Part shown: piece by piece, positions 31,639 through 40,377 of the stretch | How the letters are laid out: each line of letters starts with the position of its first letter | Numbering within the stretch: position 1 is the stretch's first letter | DNA from: a virus | Strand: one strand, 5' to 3' | IMG/VR virus record: IMGVR_UViG_3300030099_006009 | Span: 1 to 55,186 of that record | DNA length: 55,186 nt | Program-made: the position numbers and the translations under genes | Notes under the pieces: generated by a model | What the model saw: only the letters and a program-made list of their open reading frames with translations | Told to the model about the DNA's origin: nothing | Database searches by the model: none

Positions 31639-32504
31639 AGATAGGTTTCCCCTTCTACAAAATTATGTGCTATTGGAAATTGTCTTTGTACCTCATAACA
31701 ATCTGAGTATCTGGCAACGATGTGATTAGCACCACATTGATTACTTATATTCACTTTGGCTTTAGATTTTATATAAAGCTGTATTCTCAAATGCATATGT
31801 TTCATATCTAAAGCTTTATCAACCGTTTTATACCCTATATCATCCAAGTCCTTATAGCTCCAATAAAAATATGGAAGTTTATTATCGTTTAAAAATTTAT
31901 CTATTTTAGTATAGTCATTTTTGTAAGATTCTTCATCATACTTACCATACTGTGTGCCAAATCTGTCTGATATTAACAAACAACCAAACTCTTTATTACC
32001 AACATATTCACTAATGATAGCATCACCCAATTCCCTTTCCTCATCAGACCAATATACCTCTGGTTGAGAATCTTTTATTTCCTCCTTATTGAATTGCCAA
32101 AAAGTTAGCATTTGTTTTACTAATGGTATGTTTGGATTATCTTTATCATATATTCTGTAATGGTCGTGGTATACTTCACCATCTATTTTATCAACAAACT
32201 CATCTATATATGGATTATTGTCAAATGTTATATGAACATTATTATGTTCTTGTCCGAATAATTTTTTTAAAAGTTTTTTAGATGGTACGACCACTTTACA
32301 ATTAGGATACTTTTCTTTAAGTAATCTTGGCATAGCTGTCACAATGCCCCAATCACCAATACCACTAGCAGTCTTCATAACCATAAATTCTTGCCTATCT
32401 AAATACTCATCTGGTATAAATAAACCCTCAGATTTTTCGAAACCTAAATTATCAGTTTCTTTAACATGATATAAATTATTGTCTAAAATTCGAAGAAAAA
32501 TCAT
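31635..32504 (-). CDS. GT9-like (heptosyltransferase-type) protein
   Basis: 289 residues. ASGIGDWGIVTAMPRLLKEK resembles the first strand-helix of ADP-heptose glycosyltransferases, and INISNQCGANHIVARYS is like their donor-site loop (NVSNQC here). Overall similarity looks distant, so glycosyltransferase is the safest call. Overlaps a GT2 gene upstream and the DUF616 gene downstream. Confidence 0.58.
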   Translation of the reverse strand: MIFLRILDNNLYHVKETDNLGFEKSEGLFIPDEYLDRQEFMVMKTASGIGDWGIVTAMPRLLKEKYPNCKVVVPSKKLLKKLFGQEHNNVHITFDNNPYIDEFVDKIDGEVYHDHYRIYDKDNPNIPLVKQMLTFWQFNKEEIKDSQPEVYWSDEERELGDAIISEYVGNKEFGCLLISDRFGTQYGKYDEESYKNDYTKIDKFLNDNKLPYFYWSYKDLDDIGYKTVDKALDMKHMHLRIQLYIKSKAKVNISNQCGANHIVARYSDCYEVQRQFPIAHNFVEGETYL

Positions 32505-33133
32505 TTGATACTGTTTATTTCTTCATTATAAAATCTATTCTGCTCTACTTGTCTCTGTATTGTTTTTGGGTGAACAATAGAATACTTTTGCTCCATCGGT
32601 AAATGTGCATAAGTTTGAAATCCCACTATCTGTTCGTGGACAGGTTTTTCCCAACGTATGTTTGGTCGGTTACGAAAGATACGACCTTGCCAGTCAGGAT
32701 AGTTTATCCATCCCTTTTCATTTATTTGATACCCATACATTCTACAATGCTCTTCCGTTATCCCATCTACCGTGTTTATTCTTGGAACATATATCAAATC
32801 AACTTCATTACCATCAAGTATCTCATGTATATCTTTCATGAACCAATGTGAAACCATTTCATCCGCATCCAAATTAAAACTATAATCACCAGAACACATA
32901 TTCTTAAGGTAGTTTTTTTGACTGGCAAAATCATGTAATAGATTTCTTTGGTCTAATACAACATCCTCTGCTGATGAATAATAATCCAAAATAGCTTTGG
33001 TTTTTTCCTCAGTAGAATAATCATCTAATACAACGATCTCGTCCTGTGGTTGTTTAAATTTTACTAAAAATTCTAATAATTTTTCAAGAGTGTCGGTTTC
33101 ATTATGAACCAACATTGAGTAACTAATTTTCAT
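32501..33133 (-). CDS. Glycosyltransferase family 2
   Basis: 210 residues, a compact GT-A domain of the WaaE type. SYSMLVHNETDTLEKLLEFL, IVVLDDYSTEEKTK (first acidic site), SFNLDADEMV (DxD) and RIFRNRPNIRWEKPVHEQI are classic. First glycan gene behind the two unknown genes at 33130 and 33554. Confidence 0.86.
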   Translation of the reverse strand: MKISYSMLVHNETDTLEKLLEFLVKFKQPQDEIVVLDDYSTEEKTKAILDYYSSAEDVVLDQRNLLHDFASQKNYLKNMCSGDYSFNLDADEMVSHWFMKDIHEILDGNEVDLIYVPRINTVDGITEEHCRMYGYQINEKGWINYPDWQGRIFRNRPNIRWEKPVHEQIVGFQTYAHLPMEQKYSIVHPKTIQRQVEQNRFYNEEINSIK

Positions 33134-33588
33134 TGAATAAATTGAGTATTTATTTGTGTAACTTTTAGTGAGGTCAATTTACCTATTTTATAAGCTCTAT
33201 ATGCTTCTTTAAAAAATTTATCAGATAATATTACATCACTATAAAATCTTTTGGTGGACATTGCAGACCTTTTCTTTGGGTTAGAAATCTGAATCCTAAA
33301 ATAATCATCAGTTAAATTAATTAGATTTTCGACTTCATCCAACTTAGTTTTTTTGAAATCCATTACTTGGAATAATTTTTTTAACTTAGTTGGGTTAAGA
33401 TAATTTAAATTTAAACCTTCAATATTTTTTGTCTTACTGTCTTCATGTAAAAAAAGTAAAATAGGACGAGGATCCATAACACCTTGTTCAGAATAGTTAA
33501 ATGTGACTATCATACCAGGTATTAGCCTACGAGATGGGACTGTTTGAATTGACTTAATTATCCGTCTGTTGTTGTATCGTCTTGCCAA
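33130..33588 (-). CDS. Hypothetical protein, 152 aa
   Basis: Not recognised. RRLIPGMIVTFNYS and DPRPILLFLHED suggest a small SH3-like barrel, then NIEGLNLNYLNPTKLKKLF and a basic C-terminus. This general shape is frequent among phage proteins. A PemK/MazF-like fold was considered but there is no sequence proof. TTG start with GGAG 7 bases before it, within the end of the previous gene. Confidence 0.65.
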   Translation of the reverse strand: MARRYNNRRIIKSIQTVPSRRLIPGMIVTFNYSEQGVMDPRPILLFLHEDSKTKNIEGLNLNYLNPTKLKKLFQVMDFKKTKLDEVENLINLTDDYFRIQISNPKKRSAMSTKRFYSDVILSDKFFKEAYRAYKIGKLTSLKVTQINTQFIQ

Positions 33589-33955
33589 GAACTTTCTCCA
33601 TTTTTTCTACCATTTTATAAGCATCAGAAAATAGTGGGACCACCACCTCTGTCTCAGGACTCTGATGAGCAAATATTCTCCATTTTAATACACCATCATC
33701 AACCATAGGAATAACATTATAGTTTTCCGTGGTGAACACCGATGGTGCCCAATATCTACCCTTATCTGTTTCTATACATACATCTTTAAAATCTTCAGGA
33801 AAGGGTTTGATGTGAGTTTTCATTTTACTATTAGAAGCGTACCCACAGGCTAAACATTGCATATTTTGTTCACCATCACCTAACAATACCATTGACTCTT
33901 CTATCTCACTACAAGTTTCTAGTGGACACTTAACTCTTAACACAAAATCTTCCAT
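33554..33955 (-). CDS. Zinc-ribbon hypothetical protein, 133 aa
   Basis: Starts MEDFVLRVKCPLETCSE; two Cys pairs (CPLETC, then CLACG at 35-39) form a likely zinc ribbon. The remaining part is alpha/beta with FPEDFKDVCIETDKGRYWAP. Role unknown; a DNA or RNA-binding or structural role is possible. Sits directly before the GT4 gene (one base overlap). Confidence 0.65.
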   Translation of the reverse strand: MEDFVLRVKCPLETCSEIEESMVLLGDGEQNMQCLACGYASNSKMKTHIKPFPEDFKDVCIETDKGRYWAPSVFTTENYNVIPMVDDGVLKWRIFAHQSPETEVVVPLFSDAYKMVEKMEKVLGKTIQQQTDN

Positions 33956-35310
33956 TATGTTACCTTCTTTAATTTTGGTAATTTAAGTTTTGGTGGTTGT
34001 GGATTTTCGCCATCAACTTTTTTAAGTTTTGGTAATTTTAGACTAACAGCTTGTGGTGTTTCTTTTAACACATCATTAATAATACCATTAAATTTATTTG
34101 CCATAGCTTTTAGAGAAAACTCTCTTCTGTTTTTTTTACCTAAACGAGTAGCTTTCTTTTGTATTAATTTTCTTTTCTTGTGAAAAGTTCTAATTTTTCT
34201 AACTACATCCGCTTCATTTACATTAAACCACTTTGACGGTTCTACAATAATTGGTTTCCACAAAGCCGATTTAGGAACTTCTTTTAGAAACCCATCAATC
34301 AACATAGATTCTGAATCTGTAAGAAAGTCAAGATGACCACTCCATTTAGTAGCAATCACAGGTAAGTCACAGCAACTGGCTTCTAACATAGGTCTTCCAA
34401 ATCCCTCACCATGAGTACAAGTAATGAAAGCGGCAATCTTTGGATGATTGTAAAGTGTTGACATTTCTTCAATAGTAAAGTCACCGTGTATTAAATAAAT
34501 ATTAGGTAAGTCTACACCCGTAAACATATCTTTTACTTTTTGTATTTTCTTCTTTGTTTCGTCTCTATCAAGAATACTAAAGTTGGCACCACTGGTTTTA
34601 AGAACAAGTGCTGGTGGATTAATAATATTAGAAAATGCTTTCAAAAATGATTTTATTAAAACTCCGATGTTTTTTCTATCTTCACCAAAACCACCCTTAC
34701 CCCATTGCCCTACATGTAGATAAGCATAATCTTCTTTAATAAGTTCATTTAATTCTTGATACACATTTTTTTCTAATTCATGTTTTTCTTTAGGAAAATA
34801 TATGTCTGTATCAACTCCCTCGAACAATACAGCTATAGGTTTTTCATTCTTTATCTCACCGGCTTTTTGTTTTTGACCATTGGGTAAATCTTGCATCTTA
34901 TCGTATGTACAACGATTGAAAGTATCTGCCGTAAATTTAGATGGAACTATATTAAAGTTCATTCGATTCATACCCTCTAAAAATTCAGGAGACACAACAT
35001 CTGTTTCTACACCAGCAGTTATACCGATATTGACCTTAGCACCACTGGCAAACTCATTAGGTATCCGGATATCAATAAGAACGTCTGGTTGACCTTGTAT
35101 TTGTTCTTGATTTACAAAACTATCTAATAACTTTCTATGTCTTGGAACTTCAGGTCTTAGATGATTTCGTGGTGTGTTTCCCCACTTAACATCAAGACAT
35201 TTAATATCCAAATCTTCCCTATCCATAATAGAATAAAAAAGAGAACGAGCATGGTCACCATAACCACTACGGGTATTAAAAGGTGCAATCATAACTACTG
35301 AACGTTTCAT
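33955..35310 (-). CDS. GT4 glycosyltransferase with basic C-terminal repeats
   Basis: 451 residues, GT-B fold. RSGYGDHARSLFYSI starts the acceptor domain and ITCTHGEGFGRPMLEASCCD holds the EGFG-type donor-binding motif; VIATKWSGHLDFL follows. The end carries a duplicated LKLPKLKKV (424-432 and 442-450) joined by a Pro-rich linker, basic and probably flexible. Two related GT4 genes in a row (with 35307) may be a duplication. Start ATG overlaps the stop of the upstream GT4. Confidence 0.88.
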   Translation of the reverse strand: MKRSVVMIAPFNTRSGYGDHARSLFYSIMDREDLDIKCLDVKWGNTPRNHLRPEVPRHRKLLDSFVNQEQIQGQPDVLIDIRIPNEFASGAKVNIGITAGVETDVVSPEFLEGMNRMNFNIVPSKFTADTFNRCTYDKMQDLPNGQKQKAGEIKNEKPIAVLFEGVDTDIYFPKEKHELEKNVYQELNELIKEDYAYLHVGQWGKGGFGEDRKNIGVLIKSFLKAFSNIINPPALVLKTSGANFSILDRDETKKKIQKVKDMFTGVDLPNIYLIHGDFTIEEMSTLYNHPKIAAFITCTHGEGFGRPMLEASCCDLPVIATKWSGHLDFLTDSESMLIDGFLKEVPKSALWKPIIVEPSKWFNVNEADVVRKIRTFHKKRKLIQKKATRLGKKNRREFSLKAMANKFNGIINDVLKETPQAVSLKLPKLKKVDGENPQPPKLKLPKLKKVT

Positions 35311-36668
35311 ACTGCCTCCATATGATATTTAGGTTGTGGTTTCCAATTATCAAAAGCATCATTCATAGAATCAATAAATCTCTGTCCCATAGCTTTTGAT
35401 GTCATTAGATTTTCTTTACAAAACTCAGTTCCTAACGAACCAAGTCTTTTTCTCTCTTCTCTACCCAAGTCGTATAGTTTTCTCAACTGAACAGCAGCAT
35501 CTTCGGGTTGACATCTGTCATCCCAAATGTAAGGTGTCATAGGAGAACCTTGTAAAGACCTGTTAGTTGGATAAACAGGAAATACCCATTCACCATGTTC
35601 GGTATAAGTTCCTTCATGATTAGAACCTAACTCTATATAATCATCAGGTGTTAATAACTCCCCATCTTTTCTAAAACCACATTGGTCTTGTAGACCACCA
35701 GTAACATTTACGATGATTGGTGTTCCAACGGTAAGTGCTTCACAACTACCTAATCCAAAACCCTCATTACTGGCAAGGTTGATATAAACATCAGACGAGT
35801 TAAATAATAAATTCATTTCATCATCATTGAAAGGTCTATTATCTATATTATAAGTAAAACAAATATCGTAGTCAGGACATAAATGTTTATGAACTCTTGG
35901 TAAATCTGTACCGTTTTCATCTATTGGAGAACAGTGAAAGATGAGAACACATTTTTCTCTTTGTTCAGGTGTTAATCCATCCATAAAATATTTGTATGCC
36001 AATAGAACATCACCTGGCATTTTTCTACGAATGTTTCTATTACTATAAAGTATCTTAAAGGTCTTATCAGATAAACCATACTTTACATCAAAATCCAATA
36101 GTGAAGTATTATCATCTTCTATCTTATGAAATCTTCTATTTGATATACCATGAGGTACATAAGTTATCTGCCAGTCATCATAATGAGGTAATAATCTTTT
36201 GTTAATACCATAAGTTTGTTTTGATATACCCATCAACAAATCACAACTTTTATAGTAGTTAGTATTGTATTGTGGATCTGGTAAGTCATCCCAAATGTTA
36301 TAGTAAAATATTGGAATATCTCTACGAATCTCAGATTCCATATTATAAAACCAAATCCAAAAACGAGGATCTGTATAGTGGAGTATCGCATCAGGTTTTT
36401 CCATTTCCATAACTTGTCTAAGTAAGTCTTCATTACCGTATCCACTCACTGGATATATTCTAAGATATCCATTTTTTATGCCAAAATCTTTTTCAAGACC
36501 TTCAGACATATCAACAATCTTTCCCTCTTCCGGATGTTTGATAGCTCCACCTAGTTGAACCCAATCGTATTCATTTAGTGTTTCAAACACAATGTCTTTT
36601 GATACAGTAGCTACTCCACTATGCATCCTTAAGTCATCAGACATCAATAATATTTTTTTCTTAGCCAT
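35307..36668 (-). CDS. GT4 glycosyltransferase
   Basis: 453 residues, GT-B fold. MHSGVATVSKDIV (substrate loop), PHGISNRRFH, LIFHCSPID and ASNEGFGLGSCEALTVGTPI with the donor EGFG motif. Common in T4-like marine phages. First gene of the cluster to be translated; its ATG overlaps the 80-aa gene before it. Confidence 0.9.
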   Translation of the reverse strand: MAKKKILLMSDDLRMHSGVATVSKDIVFETLNEYDWVQLGGAIKHPEEGKIVDMSEGLEKDFGIKNGYLRIYPVSGYGNEDLLRQVMEMEKPDAILHYTDPRFWIWFYNMESEIRRDIPIFYYNIWDDLPDPQYNTNYYKSCDLLMGISKQTYGINKRLLPHYDDWQITYVPHGISNRRFHKIEDDNTSLLDFDVKYGLSDKTFKILYSNRNIRRKMPGDVLLAYKYFMDGLTPEQREKCVLIFHCSPIDENGTDLPRVHKHLCPDYDICFTYNIDNRPFNDDEMNLLFNSSDVYINLASNEGFGLGSCEALTVGTPIIVNVTGGLQDQCGFRKDGELLTPDDYIELGSNHEGTYTEHGEWVFPVYPTNRSLQGSPMTPYIWDDRCQPEDAAVQLRKLYDLGREERKRLGSLGTEFCKENLMTSKAMGQRFIDSMNDAFDNWKPQPKYHMEAV

Positions 36669-36903
36669 TTATCAACTTCCTTGTGTCATCACCTTGATAA
36701 TCTTTAGGAAAATATTTATTCAGAACACTTAATTTATCATCATATTCGGCGATAAATTCTAACTCTTTTTCTATAGTTTCCATGATGTCAGCGTGTTCTG
36801 CCACACCGACTGAATTGTGTAATAGATTCTCAACATTAATACGATGTTTTTCTATGTGTGCCTCAAAATGTATTTTACTAGCTTTAATTAATTCTTCTCT
36901 CAT
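36661..36903 (-). CDS. Hypothetical protein, 80 aa
   Basis: Not recognised. Begins MREELIKASKIHFEAHIEKH and is fully alpha-helical in appearance (VENLLHNSVGVAEHADIMET, IEKELEFIAEYDDKLSV). Similar short helical proteins occur near replication genes of marine T4-like phages. The stop overlaps the GT4 start and its ATG overlaps the previous stop. Confidence 0.65.
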   Translation of the reverse strand: MREELIKASKIHFEAHIEKHRINVENLLHNSVGVAEHADIMETIEKELEFIAEYDDKLSVLNKYFPKDYQGDDTRKLING

Positions 36904-37106
36904 CAGAATTGACTCCCACTTACATGAAGTTGGTCATAAGTTTCTATTTGTTCCTGAATAGTATTGTCATGTATGTATTGATGAATAGAACGATTGACTA
37001 ACTTTTGTAAATTCATTGATGAGTTGACAGTTTTAAACTTAAATTGTTCATATAGTGATTTAAGTATTTTTACAGATGTCAACTTTGTTAAACTATCTCT
37101 TTTCAT
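36903..37106 (-). CDS. Ribbon-helix-helix-like small protein, 67 aa
   Basis: SLTKLTSVKILKSLYEQFKF shows a basic beta strand then helix, followed by NLQKLVNRSIHQYI, the pattern of ribbon-helix-helix DNA binding proteins (Arc/MetJ type). Perhaps a transcription regulator of the cluster behind it. AGGA lies 7 bases before ATG and a possible promoter is just upstream (37133). Confidence 0.65.
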   Translation of the reverse strand: MKRDSLTKLTSVKILKSLYEQFKFKTVNSSMNLQKLVNRSIHQYIHDNTIQEQIETYDQLHVSGSQF

Positions 37107-37132
37107 AACCGATTCCTTGTTTATAACTCGTA

Positions 37133-37162
37133 TATATAAATATATGACTCAATTAATAACAA
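37133..37162 (-). promoter_or_regulatory. Possible promoter for the regulator and glycan cluster
   Basis: TTGTTA, 18 bases, TATATA on the minus strand, inside the end of the SLOG gene and the 42-base gap after it. It would produce a leader of about 20 bases with the AGGA site. Weaker than P1 and P3-P6 and not of the CTTGACT type. Confidence 0.4.
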
Positions 37163-37565
37163 GGGTTTTTTTTCCAAATTTCTTAGCATAATTTATGGTT
37201 GATACAGAACCTGGTGATTCAACTCCTCTTGGAATAAATGCCACAACATACTCTGAATGAATGGCAATCTGTTTATTACGAGCAAAGAAGTTTTTAACAC
37301 TATAAGGTTTACCATAATTCCTCTCATGTAGTGGACAATATAAATTATGTGCCTGATGTGCTGGTGGATACTCTTCATATTGTAATCCCAATTCAAGAGC
37401 ATACTTTTTAGCATAAAAATCAGCTCCTTTGGGACAACCACCACTCACGATGATTGTGGTGAGACCTTTCTCTTCTTTTAATTTAAAAATAAATTCTTTT
37501 ATCTTCTTTCGGTTTTCGTATTCTCGACTACCGACAATTCCTACCTTTAAAGGATTTTCCCCCAT
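37149..37565 (-). CDS. SLOG-domain (YspA-like) protein
   Basis: 138 residues. VGIVGSREYENR and IVSGGCPKGADFYAKK are the Rossmann-type nucleotide-binding strands of the SLOG superfamily (YspA/DprA-like). RNKQIAIHSEYVVAFI and SPGSVSTINYAKKFG complete the fold. SLOG proteins bind or make nucleotide-derived ligands; many appear in defence or DNA-uptake systems. Actual role here unknown. Overlaps the nuclease gene by 19 bases. Confidence 0.82.
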   Translation of the reverse strand: MGENPLKVGIVGSREYENRKKIKEFIFKLKEEKGLTTIIVSGGCPKGADFYAKKYALELGLQYEEYPPAHQAHNLYCPLHERNYGKPYSVKNFFARNKQIAIHSEYVVAFIPRGVESPGSVSTINYAKKFGKKTLVIN

Positions 37566-38410
37566 TTACAATGCTCCGTATCATAAAATTCACAAAACTT
37601 ACATACCTTACCTGGCTTCGCAGCGTAAGTTCTTTCTAATAGATATTTACCCTTATCATCAAACACACCTTTTCTAAACTCATCAAACTTAGTCATAACC
37701 TTATTAATACTTGGAACTCCGTTTGCCGGTTCAAACTTCTGGAGTCTTGTGATTAGAAAATCAGAATTCTTAGCTATCTTTCTTTTTAGAATCAAAAACA
37801 TTACATCTATCTTATCTAACGGAACATCAAATAGTTCTGAGTAATATTTCTTGTAAAGCAATAACTGAGACTTCTTATTGAAATCCTTCTTCTGATAATC
37901 TGTCCAACCACGAGTAGCAGTTTTTAGGTCAACGATAACCACCTTACCTGATATCTTGTTTCGTAAAACAACATCCAGGAAACCCATCATTTCCACACCC
38001 TCTTGGACATCTTTTAGGATTGGAACTTCTATACCAACTAACTCCCAATTCTGTTTCATAAAGTATTTATTACGATACTTTCTGAAATGTTCTAAGATAG
38101 CAAGACCATCTTGATAGAACTCCATCATTTCGTCTTGACTACAAGGTAACACATTTTGACTTTCTTTTATCTTAGTAAACTCGGCAACCATCTCTTCTTT
38201 TAACCGAGACTCCATATTAATCTTCTCAGCAGCAACAATAGATTTATTGTACATTACCGATAGATACTCTTGTATTACGGTGTGCATTGCTGAACCAAAG
38301 AGAGTATGTATGTTACCTACGAAAGTTCCTAACTTATCTATATAACGAAGTTTCCATTTAAGGTTACAATCGTTATAAGTGGTAAACTGACTATGTGATA
38401 TATGTGCCAT
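37547..38410 (-). CDS. PD-(D/E)XK nuclease of the RecB/Cas4 type
   Basis: 287 residues. HSQFTTYNDCNLKWKLRY, FGSAMHTVIQEYL (GxxxH motif), MGFLDVVLRN (Asp) and VVIVDLKTATRG (DxK) form the PD-(D/E)XK core, with SQLLLYKKYY as the following motif (QLxxY). The end has CKFCEFYDTEHC, Cys positions like the iron-sulfur cluster of Cas4/AddB-type nucleases. Probable exonuclease in DNA recombination or replication. Neighbouring ClpP start overlaps by one base. Confidence 0.87.
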   Translation of the reverse strand: MAHISHSQFTTYNDCNLKWKLRYIDKLGTFVGNIHTLFGSAMHTVIQEYLSVMYNKSIVAAEKINMESRLKEEMVAEFTKIKESQNVLPCSQDEMMEFYQDGLAILEHFRKYRNKYFMKQNWELVGIEVPILKDVQEGVEMMGFLDVVLRNKISGKVVIVDLKTATRGWTDYQKKDFNKKSQLLLYKKYYSELFDVPLDKIDVMFLILKRKIAKNSDFLITRLQKFEPANGVPSINKVMTKFDEFRKGVFDDKGKYLLERTYAAKPGKVCKFCEFYDTEHCKWGKIL

Positions 38411-39003
38411 TAAATAATTTCATCAATCATTCCATATTCTAAACAAGTTTTAGCATCCCACATCAAATCGTGTTTTAGTATTTCGTTGAGTTTCTTCATT
38501 GGTATCTTTGTGTATTCTTTATAGATGTTCTTAATATTCTTCATCATCAAATCCAAGTTTTGCTTCTCATCCTCGAAGTTTGAGTATGTGCCCCAAAATG
38601 TAGTAGATAATTGATGAACCAACATATAAGAATTCCTACTCATATATCTTTTCTTACCAACTACCGTTAAGAATGTCGCGGCACTAGCAGAAAAACCATC
38701 AACATATGTCTCAACAGGAACTTTACATCTCAATATAGTATCCATAGAAGCAATACCACTAACTATAGTTCCACCACCTGAATTAATAAATATTTTTACT
38801 GACGGTGGTAATATACCAAGAGTTTTTGATAATGTCAAGCTTTTACTTTCTAATTCACCAATCTTTTTATTTAACTCTACACAAGAATTCCTATTTACGC
38901 CGGAGTAAAAATATATTTTATTATCTTGTACTGATATGTGTTTTTCACCAGTAGAAGTATCAGCTTTTCTTGGTTTTTGTTTCTCTCCCCAATGTCTTTC
39001 CAT
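38410..39003 (-). CDS. clpP: ClpP-like serine protease
   Basis: 197 residues, the normal ClpP size. VKIFINSGGGTIVSG fits the family's INSPGG strand, DGFSASAATFL gives the catalytic Ser, and NSYMLVHQLS the catalytic His. The N-terminal 25 residues are extra and charged. No Clp ATPase is seen in the window, so it would need the host partner or work alone. It is not next to capsid genes, so a prohead protease role is unlikely. Confidence 0.88.
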   Translation of the reverse strand: MERHWGEKQKPRKADTSTGEKHISVQDNKIYFYSGVNRNSCVELNKKIGELESKSLTLSKTLGILPPSVKIFINSGGGTIVSGIASMDTILRCKVPVETYVDGFSASAATFLTVVGKKRYMSRNSYMLVHQLSTTFWGTYSNFEDEKQNLDLMMKNIKNIYKEYTKIPMKKLNEILKHDLMWDAKTCLEYGMIDEII

Positions 39004-39383
39004 TATTTACCCCATTTTCCATTTTTAACGATTGTTGCCATAATACCATAGTTAGATACATCCAAATAAGCATCTTCCATAGGTTCACCTTGTACTGCAT
39101 TATCTCTACCACTCATTAGTAAAGTCTTAAGTCTTTGTATCTTGTCATTCATTCTAAACCAAAGACCTGTAAGTGATAGGTGTATTTCCTCTTCAGTTTG
39201 TAACATAGTACCAACTGAAATATTACCAGGACCATAGTCGTGTTGTTTCTTTAAGAACAACTCGTATTGTTGTCTTTGTAATCTTTTGAACTCTTTTGTC
39301 ATAACTGGCCATTCCTTTTCCATTTGTTCTACAACTGGATGAATGTCCTCTACAACTTCTAGTTCTCTTTCTTTTATATTCAT
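39003..39383 (-). CDS. DUF1599/Nmad1-like protein
   Basis: 126 residues. KKQHDYGPGNISVGTM, GLWFRMNDKIQRLKTLL and DAYLDVSNYGIMATIV match DUF1599, a domain predicted to be associated with nucleotide modification in phages. Actual chemistry is unknown. Located among replication genes, between the membrane protein and ClpP. Confidence 0.82.
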   Translation of the reverse strand: MNIKERELEVVEDIHPVVEQMEKEWPVMTKEFKRLQRQQYELFLKKQHDYGPGNISVGTMLQTEEEIHLSLTGLWFRMNDKIQRLKTLLMSGRDNAVQGEPMEDAYLDVSNYGIMATIVKNGKWGK

Positions 39384-39384
39384 G

Positions 39385-39735
39385 TTATACCTTTATTACA
39401 TTTGTTAATTGTATTAAAATAATTGATATCGCTAATAATATACTTATTAATGTTTTAAGTGTAGGAATTTCACCAATTAGTAACCAAGCTAGTAGACCAA
39501 ACACAATCGTACTAATACCAAATCCAGCCAATCTCATGTTCCAAAAAGCACCAAAGTATTCATAAGACCATTTGGTGCTCCAAAAGAATAGTGGTGCTAT
39601 AACAAGACTTGTAGCGTACATCCACCAGATAGATTGTAACCATTGTTTATTCCACACAACCCATCCTTGTAACTGAAAAAATGCGAATAATGAACCAATC
39701 AATTGAGCAATAATTGCCATCCATAACTTACTCAT
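39385..39735 (-). CDS. Four-helix membrane protein, DMT-like
   Basis: 116 residues with four hydrophobic segments: about 4-24, 35-52, 65-86 and 92-112. Size and topology are those of small DMT-superfamily (EmrE or EamA-half) transporters. No substrate can be told. It lies oddly inside the replication operon, between gp62 and DUF1599, and overlaps gp62 by 4 bases. Could alter the host inner membrane. Confidence 0.7.
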   Translation of the reverse strand: MSKLWMAIIAQLIGSLFAFFQLQGWVVWNKQWLQSIWWMYATSLVIAPLFFWSTKWSYEYFGAFWNMRLAGFGISTIVFGLLAWLLIGEIPTLKTLISILLAISIILIQLTNVIKV

Positions 39736-40151
39736 TTAACACCCATCTTTTTTATTTCCTTTTCTGTTTTACCATACTTGGTTAGTAAAGACTTTAACTC
39801 GTCTTTGTTCATCAGTCGATAGTATTCACCGGCTTGTATCTTGCTGACCTCAAAGTATTCTTGAATAAAAGGAACAACCTTTTCATTGACCTTTGTTTTT
39901 TTACCACTAAGGTATCTTAGATATGTTTTCTTGTTTGGAAGTAAAGAACAATAAAACTTGTAGACAGCCGAATGTGGCATCACCTCGATTGTTAACTTCT
40001 GAAAGTGATTAACAATAGGTAAGAAATCATCACTCATACTTAAATAACGATTAACCATGAACGGACTAAACTTCTTTTGCTCTTCTTCCGAAAAACTATC
40101 CCAAGGTCTTTTTTTGGTAAATAGTTCATCTATCCACTTAAATAAGTTCAT
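39732..40151 (-). CDS. 62: Clamp-loader small subunit gp62
   Basis: 139 residues. FSEEEQKKFSPFMVNRYLSM, a PHSAVYKFYCSLLPNKK stretch and KYGKTEKEIKKMG are features I know from gp62 of T4-like marine phages. It forms the 4:1 loader complex with gp44 that opens the gp45 clamp. Gene order 45-44-(zinc ribbon)-62 matches the T4 pattern with one added gene. Confidence 0.87.
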   Translation of the reverse strand: MNLFKWIDELFTKKRPWDSFSEEEQKKFSPFMVNRYLSMSDDFLPIVNHFQKLTIEVMPHSAVYKFYCSLLPNKKTYLRYLSGKKTKVNEKVVPFIQEYFEVSKIQAGEYYRLMNKDELKSLLTKYGKTEKEIKKMGVK

Positions 40152-40377
40152 CTAATTCCTGTAGTGGTAACATCTCCCCACAATTTCCACAATTAAAAAC
40201 TTGGATTGGAGCGATAACTTCTTTACCAGTAGGTGAAACAATAGCAGATATTTTCTTTATAACATAACCTTGTATAAAGATACTATTCCCACACGATTGA
40301 CACTTCATAGTATCAGCATCCTTCAAATCAACTTGAACTTGTTGTTGTGGTAATGGTTTTTTTGGTTTCATATTCAT
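40138..40377 (-). CDS. Zinc-ribbon protein, 79 aa
   Basis: CQSCGNSIFIQG and FNCGNCGEMLPL make a two-CxxC zinc ribbon with a beta hairpin between. The N-terminus is Pro/Gln rich (MNMKPKKPLPQQQVQVDL). Similar small zinc proteins occur among replication genes of related phages; function unknown. Overlaps gp62 by 14 bases and gp44 by 4. Confidence 0.7.
   Translation of the reverse strand: MNMKPKKPLPQQQVQVDLKDADTMKCQSCGNSIFIQGYVIKKISAIVSPTGKEVIAPIQVFNCGNCGEMLPLQELDELI

Noticed and set aside
33130-33588. PemK/MazF-type toxin
   Set aside because: Only a loose resemblance of the first strands (PGMIVTF, RPILLFL); no antitoxin gene and no catalytic residues that I can assign.
38410-39003. Prohead maturation protease
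   Set aside because: No capsid, portal or scaffold genes are near, and the sequence follows ClpP more than phage prohead proteases.
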